Shown here in pieces: positions 7,421-16,011 of a stretch of DNA of 64,000 nt; position 1 is the stretch's first letter, and each line of letters starts with the position of its first letter. A model generated the notes under the pieces. That model was not told the origin of the DNA. It was given only the letters and a program-made list of their open reading frames with translations, and searched no databases. A program made the translations under genes and the position numbers. Source of the stretch: Clostridium sp. C2-6-12 (GTDB taxonomy: Bacteria; Bacillota; Clostridia; Clostridiales; Clostridiaceae); NCBI RefSeq assembly GCF_009928485.1, contig NZ_JAABNP010000030.1:1-64000 (forward strand). Reading direction: 5' to 3'.

Positions 7421-9022
7421 CTAAGGTTGTTTTCTATAGAAATCAGAATCTACATCGTATAATTTTGTATTTTTACTTAAATCTAATGATACTAGTTGAT
7501 TTTTGGCACAAGCTAATCTAGTTAGTGCTGTATTCTTACTTATATCTAGTATTGTTAGTTTATTTCCGGTACAATCTAAATCGCTTAATGCTGTATTTTT
7601 ACTTAAATCTAAGCTTGTTAATTGATTATTTGCACACCATAAAGTACCTAACAAGTTGTTATTACTTGAATCTAAGGTTTTTAATTGATTATTTGAACAC
7701 ATCAACGTTTTTAACGCTGTATTCTTATTTACATCTAAGCTTGTTAATTGATTACTCGTACAATTTAGCTGGGTTAAGGCTATATTTTTACTTACATCTA
7801 AGGTTGTTAGTTTGTTATCGTAACAATCAAATTCAATTAATCCTGTATTATTACTTACATCTAAACTTGTTAATTGATTTCCACCACACCATAAACGAGT
7901 TAATGCTGTATTTTTGCTTATATCTAGAGTTGTTATTTTAGTTTTTATACACTCTAAGCTAGTTAAAGAAGTAAAATACTCAATACCACTTAAATCACTT
8001 ATATTCTTATAACTTACTATTAAATTTTTTATATTTTTAACATCTTTATAAAGTATTGGGCTAGGACTACTTTTACCGATCTTATAATATACCAAAGCTT
8101 TAAAATTTGGATCAGTAAACTTACTTGTTATATCTACATTATCTGTATTTTCACTGGCCACAACCTGCTCAGTAACGATATAAGTAACTGTAACGCCTCT
8201 ATAATCTACACATTGTGGCATATACTCATTAGTACCCGATGGTATCTTACGTACATAAAGTATTTTTATTAGATTGCGTGTACAATCTAAATTAGTTAAT
8301 GATGGTGAATTACTTACATCTAAGCTTTTTAAATAATTAGAACGACAATTTAAAGTAGTTAATGCTGTATTTTTACTTACATCTAAGCTTGTTAATTGAT
8401 CACCAAAACAATTTAACGTAGTTAATTTTGTATTATTACTTACATCTAACCTTGTTAGTTTATTAAATCCACAATATAACTCAGTCAATGCTGTATTCTT
8501 GCTTATATCTAAAGTTGTTAGTTTATTAGTGTAGCACTCTAACTTAGTTAATTCTGTATTATTACTTATATCTAAAGTTGTTAGTTGATTGCTGTCGCAA
8601 TATAATTCAGTTAATGCTGTAAAATACTCAATACCACTTAGATCACTTATATTACTAGAACTTATATTCAAAGATTTTATGTTTTTCACATCACTATAAA
8701 GTATTGGACTTGAACTACTTTTACCTATCTTAGCATATACCTTTGCTTTAAAATTGGCATCAGTAAACTTACTTGTTATATCTTCATCATTAAAATTATT
8801 AACAGATACAGCGCTAACGCTAGCACTAGTAGTAACTTTATTTTCAGCCGTATCTTTTACTGTATTAGTTACAACCTTATTTTCAGCAATATTTTTCACC
8901 GAATTAGTTGCAGCCTTATTTCCAGATGATTCTCTTACTCCATTAGTAGCAGCAAAAACTTGTGATGTCATACTGGTAGAAACTAAAAATGTGATTAATA
9001 GGGCTAATGTCTTTTTTTTCAT
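7421..9022 (-). CDS. secreted leucine-rich-repeat protein with duplicated modules
   Basis: Exported 533-aa protein. The signal peptide (MKKKTLALLITFLVSTSM..., cleavage near VFA/ATNG) starts at ATG 9020-9022, which has GGAG 7 nt upstream. A degenerate ENK/VTNT-rich linker (about residues 30-75) is followed by two tandem modules. Each module begins DITSKFTDxNFKAxVYxKIG, continues with DVKNIKxL...NISDLSGIEYF, and then has about 21-residue repeats of the form LTxLxCxxNxLTxLDxSxNTA. There is no LPXTG motif, SLH or choline-binding domain, so it is released or loosely held. Adhesion or binding of host or plant polymers is a general guess for internalin-like LRR proteins; there is no enzyme motif. 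Confidence 0.8.
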   Translation of the reverse strand: MKKKTLALLITFLVSTSMTSQVFAATNGVRESSGNKAATNSVKNIAENKVVTNTVKDTAENKVTTSASVSAVSVNNFNDEDITSKFTDANFKAKVYAKIGKSSSSPILYSDVKNIKSLNISSSNISDLSGIEYFTALTELYCDSNQLTTLDISNNTELTKLECYTNKLTTLDISKNTALTELYCGFNKLTRLDVSNNTKLTTLNCFGDQLTSLDVSKNTALTTLNCRSNYLKSLDVSNSPSLTNLDCTRNLIKILYVRKIPSGTNEYMPQCVDYRGVTVTYIVTEQVVASENTDNVDITSKFTDPNFKALVYYKIGKSSPSPILYKDVKNIKNLIVSYKNISDLSGIEYFTSLTSLECIKTKITTLDISKNTALTRLWCGGNQLTSLDVSNNTGLIEFDCYDNKLTTLDVSKNIALTQLNCTSNQLTSLDVNKNTALKTLMCSNNQLKTLDSSNNNLLGTLWCANNQLTSLDLSKNTALSDLDCTGNKLTILDISKNTALTRLACAKNQLVSLDLSKNTKLYDVDSDFYRKQP

Positions 9023-9499
9023 AATATTCTCCTTATTATGTAAATTAGTTTTATTTTGTATATTATACATTTTTTTATATCCATACCATTATCGTCCTTT
9101 TTTATTTTTACTTTAGTAATTTCTTAATTTTTACCAAACTTATGGTTATAATATAAACTTTCTACTTATATTTCCCACCTTTTTTAATACACCACATTTG
9201 TATGCATTTATGTCTTCACCACATTGTATACAATCTTTGGTGTTTCATCTACTATTTTGTATTATTCCATTATTTGCAGGCGTACTATCTGTTTCAATTT
9301 TCTGTTTTATCTACAACTTAATTCAGTGATGATAACTGAACTTCATCGCTATTAAAATTCTCTTCAAAAATTCCATTTAACCTATTTATTTGAAAGTTAA
9401 CCCCAGATCCTGTAAAATGCTTTTGAGGCGTTATTTGATGAAAATAACAAACCTCCAAAAAAAGCTATTGAAAATTAATAAACATAAGAGGTAATTTAC
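9023..9499. other. 477-nt intergenic region
   Basis: It separates the divergent LRR gene (-) and fliB (+) and must hold both promoters. On the - strand a 40-codon open stretch without a start (about 9330-9460) is followed by a stop; it could be a gene remnant. An imperfect hairpin lies at 9417-9466. I find no riboswitch motif, including the c-di-GMP class that often precedes secreted adhesins. Confidence 0.4.
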
Positions 9500-10660
9500 A
9501 TGAAAACAATAGTACCAAATTACTATAAAGATTTTAAATGCACTGCGTCAAAATGTACTGATACTTGTTGCGCTGGGTGGGAAATAATAATTGATGATGA
9601 AACATATACGCATTATAACAAGGTATGTGGTGAATTTGGAGAAAAATTAAAATCTAACTTAACATTATATGAAGATGGTGAACCTGGTTTTATATTACAA
9701 AATGATAATTGTCCATTTTTAAATAAAAATAATCTTTGTGACATCTATACTGAACTTGGAGAAGATTTTCTTTGCTATACATGCAAGACATACCCAAGGC
9801 TAATTGAGGAATATAGTAATTTCCGTGAAATAGGAATATCTTTATCCTGTCCTGAGGCAGCAAGATTAATTCTACAAGATTCTAAACCAGTTACTTTTGA
9901 AGTTTTAGAAGATAATGAAATTGTAAATACATGTGATGATATAAATTTTGATATTTCGGTACAGATAATATCAGCTAGAAAAATGGCCTTAGATATTCTG
10001 CAAAATCGTTCTATAAGTTTAAATCATAGAATTGCATTATTGATTAATTTTGCACATGACATTCAGGAAGAAATAAATGAAAATAATTTATCCAAGATTA
10101 CTGATATAATAAATAAATATTCTCAGGAACATTATCAAAAAGAACTTATTAATGTTTTTGATAAATATAAGGCAAAACAATCTGATAAGTATCATAGTAT
10201 GCTTAAATGTATGAATATATATAAAAACCTTAACCCCATTAATGATAACTGGCCTAAAATAATAGAACATTCTATTAACTATTTTCATAAAACAGATGAT
10301 ATTACTTTTTATAAAAAACAGTATGACTATTTTAATGAATATTATAAAAACAAAACCTATGAATATGAACATTTAATGGTGTATTTTATATTCCAATATT
10401 TTATGAAATCTGTTTTTGATGAAGAATTATATTCTAAAGTTACATTAGCTGTCATGAGTTATCTTATTATTAAAGAATTAAATGTAGTAAGATGGATTGA
10501 TAATAAATATAACTTTGATATAAATGATCAGATAGACATAATTCATATGTATTCTAAAGAAATAGAAAATTCGGAAAAAACTCTCTATGATCTTGAGGAA
10601 ATGTTTAATAACAATGAAATATTTGATTTAAAACAACTACTTATTCTAATAATGAATTAG
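9500..10660 (+). CDS. fliB: FliB-type flagellin lysine-N-methylase
   Basis: A 386-aa cysteine-rich protein of the FliB family, which N-methylates lysines of flagellin. The conserved N-terminal half shows the family cysteine pattern: CTASKCTDTCCAGWE (Cys14, 19, 23, 24), NCPFLNKNNLCDIY, LCYTCKTYPR and SLSCPEAARLIL. The C-terminal half is variable and helical. AGAGGT sits 7 nt before the ATG. No flagellar genes are in the window, so it is an isolated copy; these cysteine-rich proteins are often annotated FliB without proof. The flagellin target is therefore inferred from the family only. Confidence 0.8.
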   Translation: MKTIVPNYYKDFKCTASKCTDTCCAGWEIIIDDETYTHYNKVCGEFGEKLKSNLTLYEDGEPGFILQNDNCPFLNKNNLCDIYTELGEDFLCYTCKTYPRLIEEYSNFREIGISLSCPEAARLILQDSKPVTFEVLEDNEIVNTCDDINFDISVQIISARKMALDILQNRSISLNHRIALLINFAHDIQEEINENNLSKITDIINKYSQEHYQKELINVFDKYKAKQSDKYHSMLKCMNIYKNLNPINDNWPKIIEHSINYFHKTDDITFYKKQYDYFNEYYKNKTYEYEHLMVYFIFQYFMKSVFDEELYSKVTLAVMSYLIIKELNVVRWIDNKYNFDINDQIDIIHMYSKEIENSEKTLYDLEEMFNNNEIFDLKQLLILIMN

Positions 10661-10680
10661 AAAATTTTATATTAAGGTTT

Positions 10681-10770
10681 CATAAGAAAAATAGGAATAA
10701 CAACAATACCAATAAGAGTAAGAACGCTCAGAAAAAGAATAAAAATAGTAATAAAAATGATTTCAAATAA
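10681..10770 (+). pseudogene. decayed copy of the small Asn/Lys-rich gene at 12716
   Basis: A reading frame without a start encodes KSKNAQKKNKNSNKNDFK and a stop. This closely matches the C-terminus of the intact 32-aa protein at 12716-12814, at both nucleotide and protein level. The 5 prime half is replaced by the end of fliB, so it is a truncated paralogue. Confidence 0.6.
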
Positions 10771-10814
10771 TATAATTTGATAAATTACATTCTACCATAC
10801 TCGCATAACACAAC

Positions 10815-10862
10815 AAATAAAGCTGAGACTTTCTAAATTACAAGAAAATCTCAGCTTATTTA
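10815..10862. terminator. bidirectional terminator between fliB and serine hydrolase gene
   Basis: AAATAAAGCTGAGA (10815-10828) pairs with TCTCAGCTTATTT (10849-10861), and inner TTCT/AAGAA pairs extend it. It lies between convergent genes and resembles the hairpin at 7129-7167. Confidence 0.8.
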
Positions 10863-10898
10863 ACACTTCTTTATTATTGGCTAGTTAAATTATTTTCC

Positions 10899-12071
10899 TT
10901 ATTCAATGCAGCCATATGCCACATTACGTATTCTTGGATGATAATAAGCTTCCTCGCTTGGTATCAAGTTATGCATGTACACGATGGAAACACCATCTTC
11001 AGGATCTGCCTCGCACCATGTACCAAAGCCTCCTGTCCATCCAAATGAACCAATAGAACCATTATGATTTCCCTTATGCTTGTCCATGAGAGTTCGTACA
11101 CCATAGCCGTAACCATAGCCAGCTTCATATGGATTTTCATAATCCCTCATCTGCACTTCATTAAGACCGTTTGTACGCATAAGATCAATAGTCTTGCGAC
11201 CCATAATACGAACGCCATTATGTACACCGCCATTTGCTAGCATCTGCATAAGCTTTGAGAAGTCGTTGCAGGTAGTAAATAAACGTGCCCACCCTGCTTC
11301 ATTTTCAGGACCAGGCAGATGTTTCCTGTCAAAGAAATCAGGACCTGCTTCCAACTTTCCTTCTGGAGTCTTGCTATACAGACTTACCATGCGTTCCTCA
11401 ATGTCCCCATAATAATGTGCTCTAGTATCCTTCATTTCAAGTGGATCGAATAAAATTTCTTGAAATACATCATTGATAGGTTTGTTGCATAATGCCTCAA
11501 CAAGACCAGCAGCAAGTTCACTTGAAAAACCATACATCCAATGAGAACCCGGCTCAAACTCCAGTGGCACCTGTGACATGGCAGCAATATGCTCCCGGTT
11601 GGTATAATGACCCTTATCCCACAATGGTTGCATATATTTCTGCATGGCTTTAAGGGTATGATTTTCTGTTTCAAATGCAGAGTTACAGTATGGAAGACCA
11701 CATTTCATAGATAAGGTATCTCGAATGGTAATAGGTCCATCTGTTGTTACAATTTTTACATCCCCATTTGGTTCTTTCACAAATTTTCTAGTATTCTTCC
11801 ACTCTGGGAAATACTTATGAATGGGATCACTCATAAGAAACATTCCACGTTCATACAGTATCATTAGCGTTGTATAAAGTGGAATCTTCGACATGGATGC
11901 CAACCTAAAGACTGAATTATTCGTTATAGGTGCTTTTGTCTCTATGTCTTTATAGCCGAAATATCCTTCATAAATTGTTTTACCCTTTTGGGCAATTTGC
12001 AGTGAACATCCAGGTAGACCACCATCTACGAAGTCCTGCAATAGTTTGTCAAGATCAGAAAAATTAGCCAT
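10899..12071 (-). CDS. serine hydrolase (class C beta-lactamase/esterase family)
   Basis: A 390-aa beta-lactamase-fold serine hydrolase without a signal peptide, more like EstB-type esterases or D-aminopeptidases than a secreted lactamase. LASMSKIP supplies the SxxK nucleophile and lysine, HWMYGFSSE the tyrosine motif, and NGSIGSFGWTGGFGTW the C-terminal KTG-equivalent region. The start is ATG 12069-12071 because GGAGGG sits 5 nt upstream. Base composition differs sharply from the neighbours: one 60-nt stretch (10981-11040) has 31 G+C, while flanking DNA is under 30 %. This suggests recent acquisition. Natural substrate unknown; antibiotic hydrolysis is not supported. Confidence 0.82.
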   Translation of the reverse strand: MANFSDLDKLLQDFVDGGLPGCSLQIAQKGKTIYEGYFGYKDIETKAPITNNSVFRLASMSKIPLYTTLMILYERGMFLMSDPIHKYFPEWKNTRKFVKEPNGDVKIVTTDGPITIRDTLSMKCGLPYCNSAFETENHTLKAMQKYMQPLWDKGHYTNREHIAAMSQVPLEFEPGSHWMYGFSSELAAGLVEALCNKPINDVFQEILFDPLEMKDTRAHYYGDIEERMVSLYSKTPEGKLEAGPDFFDRKHLPGPENEAGWARLFTTCNDFSKLMQMLANGGVHNGVRIMGRKTIDLMRTNGLNEVQMRDYENPYEAGYGYGYGVRTLMDKHKGNHNGSIGSFGWTGGFGTWCEADPEDGVSIVYMHNLIPSEEAYYHPRIRNVAYGCIE

Positions 12072-12398
12072 AGTTCCCTCCATTTACGCCAAGTGCAATT
12101 TTTCGCATCTGCTGTTGCTTGCACATATTTAGTTGTAGCTTATCCCCCTAATTGGTATGCTAATTAATTAAATTATACTCCCTCACCATTAATAGTCAAG
12201 ATTTCTAATTAAATACAAAATTATAGATTTAATAATGGAATTTCATAAACTTATTTACAAAAGCATCTTGAACATATATATTCCTTTTTCCATTGGAATT
12301 GCTTTTTTCCATAATACATAGTGTTGTAAGTTTTGATTAAAAAAGTAGATAAAAAGAAATAATAAAAAATAAATATTAATATAATTTGGAGGTAAATT
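12072..12398. other. 327-nt intergenic region
   Basis: AT-rich DNA between divergent genes. I see no hairpin terminator, ORF or clear consensus promoter. It must contain promoters for the serine hydrolase (-) and the small gene at 12399 (+). Confidence 0.5.
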
Positions 12399-12611
12399 AT
12401 GAAAGTTAAAATAGTAGAACCTAAAACAAATGCCTATAGAGAAGTAAATTTGCCTATGGACGAACTTGAAATTGAGAGAATTCAGGGAGAAGTTCTTGAT
12501 GGAGATAAAGATGGGATTCTTCCTTCTGCTAGAAACCTTGAATTTTATGATTCAGAGGGCAACAAACTAAATGAGGATATTTTTAAGATAAATATGGATT
12601 TAAGAGTGTAA
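12399..12611 (+). CDS. small hypothetical acidic protein (70 aa)
   Basis: An acidic, soluble 70-aa protein that I do not recognise (EVNLPMDELEIERIQGEVLD, LEFYDSEGNKLNEDIFKINM). GGAGGT lies 5 nt before the ATG. It leads a run of three tiny + strand genes (12399, 12716, 12862), each with its own strong ribosome-binding site. There is no signal peptide or known motif. Confidence 0.65.
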   Translation: MKVKIVEPKTNAYREVNLPMDELEIERIQGEVLDGDKDGILPSARNLEFYDSEGNKLNEDIFKINMDLRV

Positions 12612-12715
12612 ATACTAAATACACAATACATAATACAGCAATGAATTGAAAAAAATGAATGAATAACATAAACTTTTTCTACAAATAATTAAAAGTAAAG
12701 AAGGTGGTGATATTA

Positions 12716-12814
12716 ATGAGTGATTCTGAACATAGCAGTGATAAGAAGGGCAAGAGTAAAACTGCTCAAAAAAAGAATAGCAATAAAAATAGTAATAAAA
12801 ATGATTTTAAATAA
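12716..12814 (+). CDS. tiny Lys/Asn/Ser-rich protein (32 aa)
   Basis: Encodes a 32-residue, very hydrophilic peptide beginning MSDSEHSSDKKGKSKT and ending NSNKNDFK. AAGGTGGTG sits 6 nt before the ATG, supporting translation. A truncated paralogue lies at 10681-10770, which shows the sequence has been duplicated as a gene-like unit. Composition suggests an unstructured nucleic-acid- or spore-associated peptide; that is speculation. No family recognised. Confidence 0.6.
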   Translation: MSDSEHSSDKKGKSKTAQKKNSNKNSNKNDFK

Positions 12815-12861
12815 TATATACTTTAATTAAAAATTGTGAAAAATGAAAGGAGATCATAATT

Positions 12862-13002
12862 ATGGTTAGAAATGCTAACGATGTACCAGGTCTAAAGATA
12901 CTAAATTCTCCCCCTTCAGAACGAGACTCCTCTAATAATAGTTTTGAAAACAATGCTCATAAAGCTAAGAAAGATGTATCTTCAGGAAAATGGAAAAAGT
13001 AA
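12862..13002 (+). CDS. tiny hydrophilic protein (46 aa)
   Basis: A 46-residue ORF (MVRNANDVPGLKILNSPPSE... ending SSGKWKK) with AAAGGAGAT 7 nt before the ATG. It is polar, Pro/Ser/Asn-rich with a basic tail, and probably disordered. It follows the 32-aa gene by 47 nt and ends before a bidirectional terminator, so it is probably the last gene of the 12399-13002 unit. Not recognised. Confidence 0.6.
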   Translation: MVRNANDVPGLKILNSPPSERDSSNNSFENNAHKAKKDVSSGKWKK

Positions 13003-13074
13003 TACATTGATTTTAATGAAATTCTGATGATTTCAAAATAGTGTATCCTAATTTGAGCATTTTCCTATTTCCAC

Positions 13075-13125
13075 AAAAAATCACCCAGTGCATTCCATCT
13101 TACTAGGAATACATTGGGTGATTTT
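13075..13125. terminator. bidirectional terminator
   Basis: AAAATCACCCA (left) pairs with TGGGTGATTTT (13115-13125), with inner ATTCC/GGAAT pairs. It lies between the + small-gene run and the convergent - genes. Confidence 0.85.
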
Positions 13126-13339
13126 ATTTCGATTTTCTAAGAAGTTCTTTTATCCATTCAAAGTCTATTCTTAAGTATTTATCTTCTTCTGAACCTTTCT
13201 TCCATGGAATTTCTATGCATTCACTTGCCTTATATCTTTTTATTCCTTTTATTTTTCCTCCAGTGCTTTTCTTAAATCTGCAATATAAGCTGCCTGTTGT
13301 TTCTTTAAATATATTCCAACAAAAGGTTTCATTATCCAC
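13124..13339 (-). CDS. possible overlapping ORF or frameshifted tail (71 aa)
   Basis: The frame begins inside the 3 prime end of the SRPBCC gene and extends 125 nt past it, up to the terminator. Its last 45 residues (KIKGIKRYKASECIEIPWKK... WIKELLRKSK) look like real protein sequence. The only ATG (13337-13339) has no clear ribosome-binding site. Either it is a separate small gene with an unusual start, or it is the remnant of a C-terminal extension lost by frameshift. Not recognised. Confidence 0.3.
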   Translation of the reverse strand: MDNETFCWNIFKETTGSLYCRFKKSTGGKIKGIKRYKASECIEIPWKKGSEEDKYLRIDFEWIKELLRKSK

Positions 13340-13653
13340 TTTTTAGGCATTATATTTTCTGTAAAATCTATCTCTGTCCTATTATCATCTACCTTTGAAA
13401 ATATTCCCGTCCAATGCCCATATATATTATTATTATCTATATCAAATTCATAGCGTTCCATAGATTCAAACGTAGTAATTGTAAAAGTTGTAGCATATCC
13501 TTCCTTTGAATACTCTATAAACTTTTTTCCTACTTCCAAAACATCAATTTTACTTAAATCACTTCTCCATAAATAGTTTTCAAGGGAAGTCACAATTTCC
13601 CATACGCTTTTTATATCTTTATTTATAATTACTTTTACATTTGCAATAGCCAT
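13249..13653 (-). CDS. SRPBCC family protein
   Basis: A 134-aa START/Bet v 1-fold (SRPBCC) protein, a small hydrophobic-ligand-binding domain. The N-terminal strand VKVIINKDIKSVWEIVTSLE and following W-S-D motif, the central ESMERYEFDIDNNNIYGHW strand pair and the long C-terminal helix (KKQQAAYIADLRKALEE) are typical. AAAGGTGTGAG precedes the ATG. Length is normal for single-domain members. Ligand and pathway are unknown. Its 3 prime end overlaps another open frame (13124-13339). Confidence 0.75.
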   Translation of the reverse strand: MAIANVKVIINKDIKSVWEIVTSLENYLWRSDLSKIDVLEVGKKFIEYSKEGYATTFTITTFESMERYEFDIDNNNIYGHWTGIFSKVDDNRTEIDFTENIMPKKWIMKPFVGIYLKKQQAAYIADLRKALEEK

Positions 13654-13738
13654 TATCTCACACCTTTCAAATTATTATTTATAGAACTCTATAAATAAAT
13701 TATTTACATTGTACAACATCAATTGAGAATAAGGCGAC

Positions 13739-13892
13739 CTATTTTACCCCTCTCTCATTCCATAAATCAACGATTCCTCTGATAATATTTAACATAAACG
13801 AAATCATCAATAAAACAATTCCAAATACATGAGTATTATCCTTCCATAAAACGTGATTGCCACTGTTTTATAAACTTCTCAGCATTTCTCAA
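13739..13892 (-). pseudogene. frameshifted small membrane protein gene
   Basis: A TTG start (13890-13892) 8 nt after AGGAG begins MRNAEKFIKQWQSRFMEG and hits a stop. In a shifted frame the sequence continues as NTHVFGIVLLMISFMLNII, RGIVDLWNERGVK and a stop at 13739. The 154-nt span is one base over a multiple of three. Joined, it would be a single-helix membrane protein of about 50 aa. A single-base indel or assembly error is likely. Confidence 0.45.
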
Positions 13893-13952
13893 ACTTATCA
13901 CTCCTAGTAGCTAAACTTCTCATATTTAAATCCCATTATAATAATGCCAAAT

Positions 13953-14198
13953 CTAAAAATAATAAATAATTCTTGCTGCAATCAAATTGTAAAAAATATA
14001 AATAATTATAGCATCAATTGATATTTTTCTTTTAAATTTTGAATTTAACCATATATCAAAGGCTATCAAAACTATTTCTATTACAATAAATATTACAATG
14101 AATGAATAGAAACTAACATAAAAAAAATCATACGATATTGGTAACAAAGAGCTTACAAGTAATTTAATCCATGGACTCAATTTATATAAAACCTTCAT
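13953..14198 (-). CDS. small membrane protein (81 aa)
   Basis: Integral membrane protein with two to three hydrophobic helices (LLVSSLLPISYDFFYVSFYS, IVIFIVIEIVLIAFDIWL, DAIIIYIFYNLIAARIIYYF) and a short basic loop KFKRK. AGGTGG is 9 nt upstream of the ATG. No family recognised. It lies next to other small membrane-protein genes in a region rich in short or decayed ORFs. Confidence 0.6.
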   Translation of the reverse strand: MKVLYKLSPWIKLLVSSLLPISYDFFYVSFYSFIVIFIVIEIVLIAFDIWLNSKFKRKISIDAIIIYIFYNLIAARIIYYF

Positions 14199-14311
14199 AA
14201 TATAATTCCACCTAATAATATGTAAATTTATTCAGCATATATTTTTAATATAAATTTATGTTTTTTGAAATACGAAATAATATTTAATCTTAATAGTTAC
14301 TAAAATTCTCC

Positions 14312-15094
14312 TTAAGTTTCCTTCTTCATCTTTTTTAAATACTCTCCTGCCTTCTTAGAAAAATAATTTTCATACTTGCATATACTTGCCTTATTAAAAT
14401 ATTCTTTTGCCAATTGTGGTTTATTTAATTTTAAATAGGCCATTCCAAGAAAATAATTGTTTTCTATATCATAAACAAATTTGTCATAAACAAGAGTTGA
14501 TTTTTTTAAATCAAAAATCATTTTTCTTCTTTTTTCTTTATTAATATAAGCGTTTATATACCTTAAAGCTTCTTTAGGATTTTCTTTAAGTACTTCAAAA
14601 TAAGCTTTAACAGGATAAGCTTCTTCTGGATCTAAAAGTTCCACTGCCTTTTCATAATATTCTATAGCTGCATTTATATTTTCTCCCGAAAGTATTAAAC
14701 TGTTTGCCTTTAATAAAAAGTATCCCCATTTTATATTTTCATCACAGCTCTTTAAATCCATTTTATCTAAATAGTTTTCCACCTCATAAAAATCACCTTT
14801 TCTAAAATTACAAACTGAGATATTATATAGCATTGCATTTACTATTTTTGCATTGCTACCATACTTATTCTTAGTTTTTATAAAGCCTTCAATTGCCTTA
14901 CTATATTGACCTTTATGTAATAATTTCAAACTGTTAAAACTTCTTGCGATAATAAATAAAATCATACAAATAACTACAAATAAAAAAATTATTGCCCCAC
15001 CAATCATATCCAAATGAATCCCACTAAATTCAAGTATTCCTACTAGAATCAAACTGCATAGTACCGCAAGAATAAGCCTAAAAAATCTATTCAT
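14312..15094 (-). CDS. membrane-anchored TPR protein
   Basis: A 260-aa protein with two N-terminal transmembrane helices (about residues 5-25 and 30-50), followed by a cytoplasmic helical region of tetratricopeptide-like repeats. Examples are AIEGFIKTKNKYG, AAIEYYEKAVELLDPE and NNYFLGMAYLKLNKPQLAKE. TPR domains mediate protein-protein contacts; no partner is evident. AAGGAG precedes the ATG. Related proteins occur widely in Clostridia as tetratricopeptide repeat proteins of unknown function. Confidence 0.7.
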   Translation of the reverse strand: MNRFFRLILAVLCSLILVGILEFSGIHLDMIGGAIIFLFVVICMILFIIARSFNSLKLLHKGQYSKAIEGFIKTKNKYGSNAKIVNAMLYNISVCNFRKGDFYEVENYLDKMDLKSCDENIKWGYFLLKANSLILSGENINAAIEYYEKAVELLDPEEAYPVKAYFEVLKENPKEALRYINAYINKEKRRKMIFDLKKSTLVYDKFVYDIENNYFLGMAYLKLNKPQLAKEYFNKASICKYENYFSKKAGEYLKKMKKET

Positions 15095-15316
15095 TTTTGT
15101 CTATTCTCCTTCTTTTATTTCTTAAATTTTGATTCTTACTAATTTATCATATGTTTTTGTTAATTCTCACTCTTTTTATTGTTACTATTATAATTATCGT
15201 TTTTTCCCATTAACTCTTTTATTTGAGCTGCCTAATATTTGTTTTCTTTAAGTAATCGAATATATTTCCAAATAAAAAACAAAATGGCCAAAGGAAAAAT
15301 CCAAGAAATAACAAAA

Positions 15317-15625
15317 TCAGTTATTCCATTGTTTTGTGCATTTTTCCCTTTGTTTTTTAGTATGTGGAGATATATTTACTTTGATCAAAATATAAAAAGT
15401 AAATATAATCATCTCCATTAAAATAATCCATTTACAAATAGGATTATCTTGTCCAAATTTAGTACGTTCACTAAATAAATATCCTAGCAAGACAATATTG
15501 GGAGCAAATACAAAATATATATACATAAATCCCTTATGTAATAAATCTAATTTTTTAGTAATATCTAAACCTATAATACTAAGTAATATTAGCATTAATG
15601 CTAAAGTTAATATAACTGCTATCAT
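15317..15625 (-). CDS. small membrane protein (102 aa)
   Basis: A three-helix membrane protein (MIAVILTLALMLILLSIIGL; YIYFVFAPNIVLLGYLF; CKWIILMEMIIFTFYILI) with a basic C-terminal tail (KKQREKCTKQWNN). AAAGGGGT is 5 nt before the ATG. A frameshifted short ORF ends 2 nt upstream, so the two were probably one operon. Not recognised. Confidence 0.6.
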   Translation of the reverse strand: MIAVILTLALMLILLSIIGLDITKKLDLLHKGFMYIYFVFAPNIVLLGYLFSERTKFGQDNPICKWIILMEMIIFTFYILIKVNISPHTKKQREKCTKQWNN

Positions 15626-15627
15626 AA

Positions 15628-15751
15628 TTACCCCTTTCTTTGGTTATCATCCTTATTAAACAAAATTTCAATTAATCTACTAACAAAATCATAATCATAT
15701 TTTTGCCAATTCTTCTAAAGAGTATTTTTTATTGCTATCTTCTTTTTTCAT
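15628..15751 (-). pseudogene. frameshifted tiny ORF upstream of membrane protein
   Basis: ATG 15749-15751 opens MKKEDSNKKYSLEELAKI and stops. One frame over, the sequence continues YDYDFVSRLIEILFNKDDNQ and ends just before the next gene's start. The 124-nt span is one base too long for a continuous frame. The rest of the 15626-16011 gap is AT-rich with a terminator at its left end. Confidence 0.3.
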
Positions 15752-15967
15752 TGAAAACCGCAATATATCATAAATTTACTTAAAATTTACAACTTTACTA
15801 TTATAACATACTTTTCCAATTATTAAAATTAACAGCACGCTCATCCCCTTGTTTTTCCATGCTTTTTACATTTCTCAAGTTAGTGAATAATATAGAAAAA
15901 TCCTTAAAAAATTATTTATTCAGCCCCATAGAATCATTTTACTTTTATACATTTTTTTAAGCATAAA

Positions 15968-16010
15968 AACAAAAACTCCACTAATCTTTAAATTTAGTGA
16001 AGCTTTTGTT
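15968..16010 (-). terminator. terminator of the RNA-repair operon
   Basis: AACTCCACTAA and TTTAGTGAAG pair, extended by AACAAAA/TTTTGTT outer arms. It lies directly after the last RlaP gene. Confidence 0.8.
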
Positions 16011-16011
16011 C

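Noticed and set aside
7421-8700. Regular short repeats suggestive of a CRISPR array
   Set aside because: The periodicity is about 63 nt, in frame, and encodes leucine-rich repeats with variable codons.
9023-9499. c-di-GMP riboswitch before the secreted LRR gene
   Set aside because: Considered because such genes are often controlled this way and a GGDEF gene is in the window, but none of the conserved aptamer blocks is present.
11432-11701. A second open frame within the serine hydrolase gene, same strand
   Set aside because: No ribosome-binding site and fully contained in a gene with clear catalytic motifs in the main frame.
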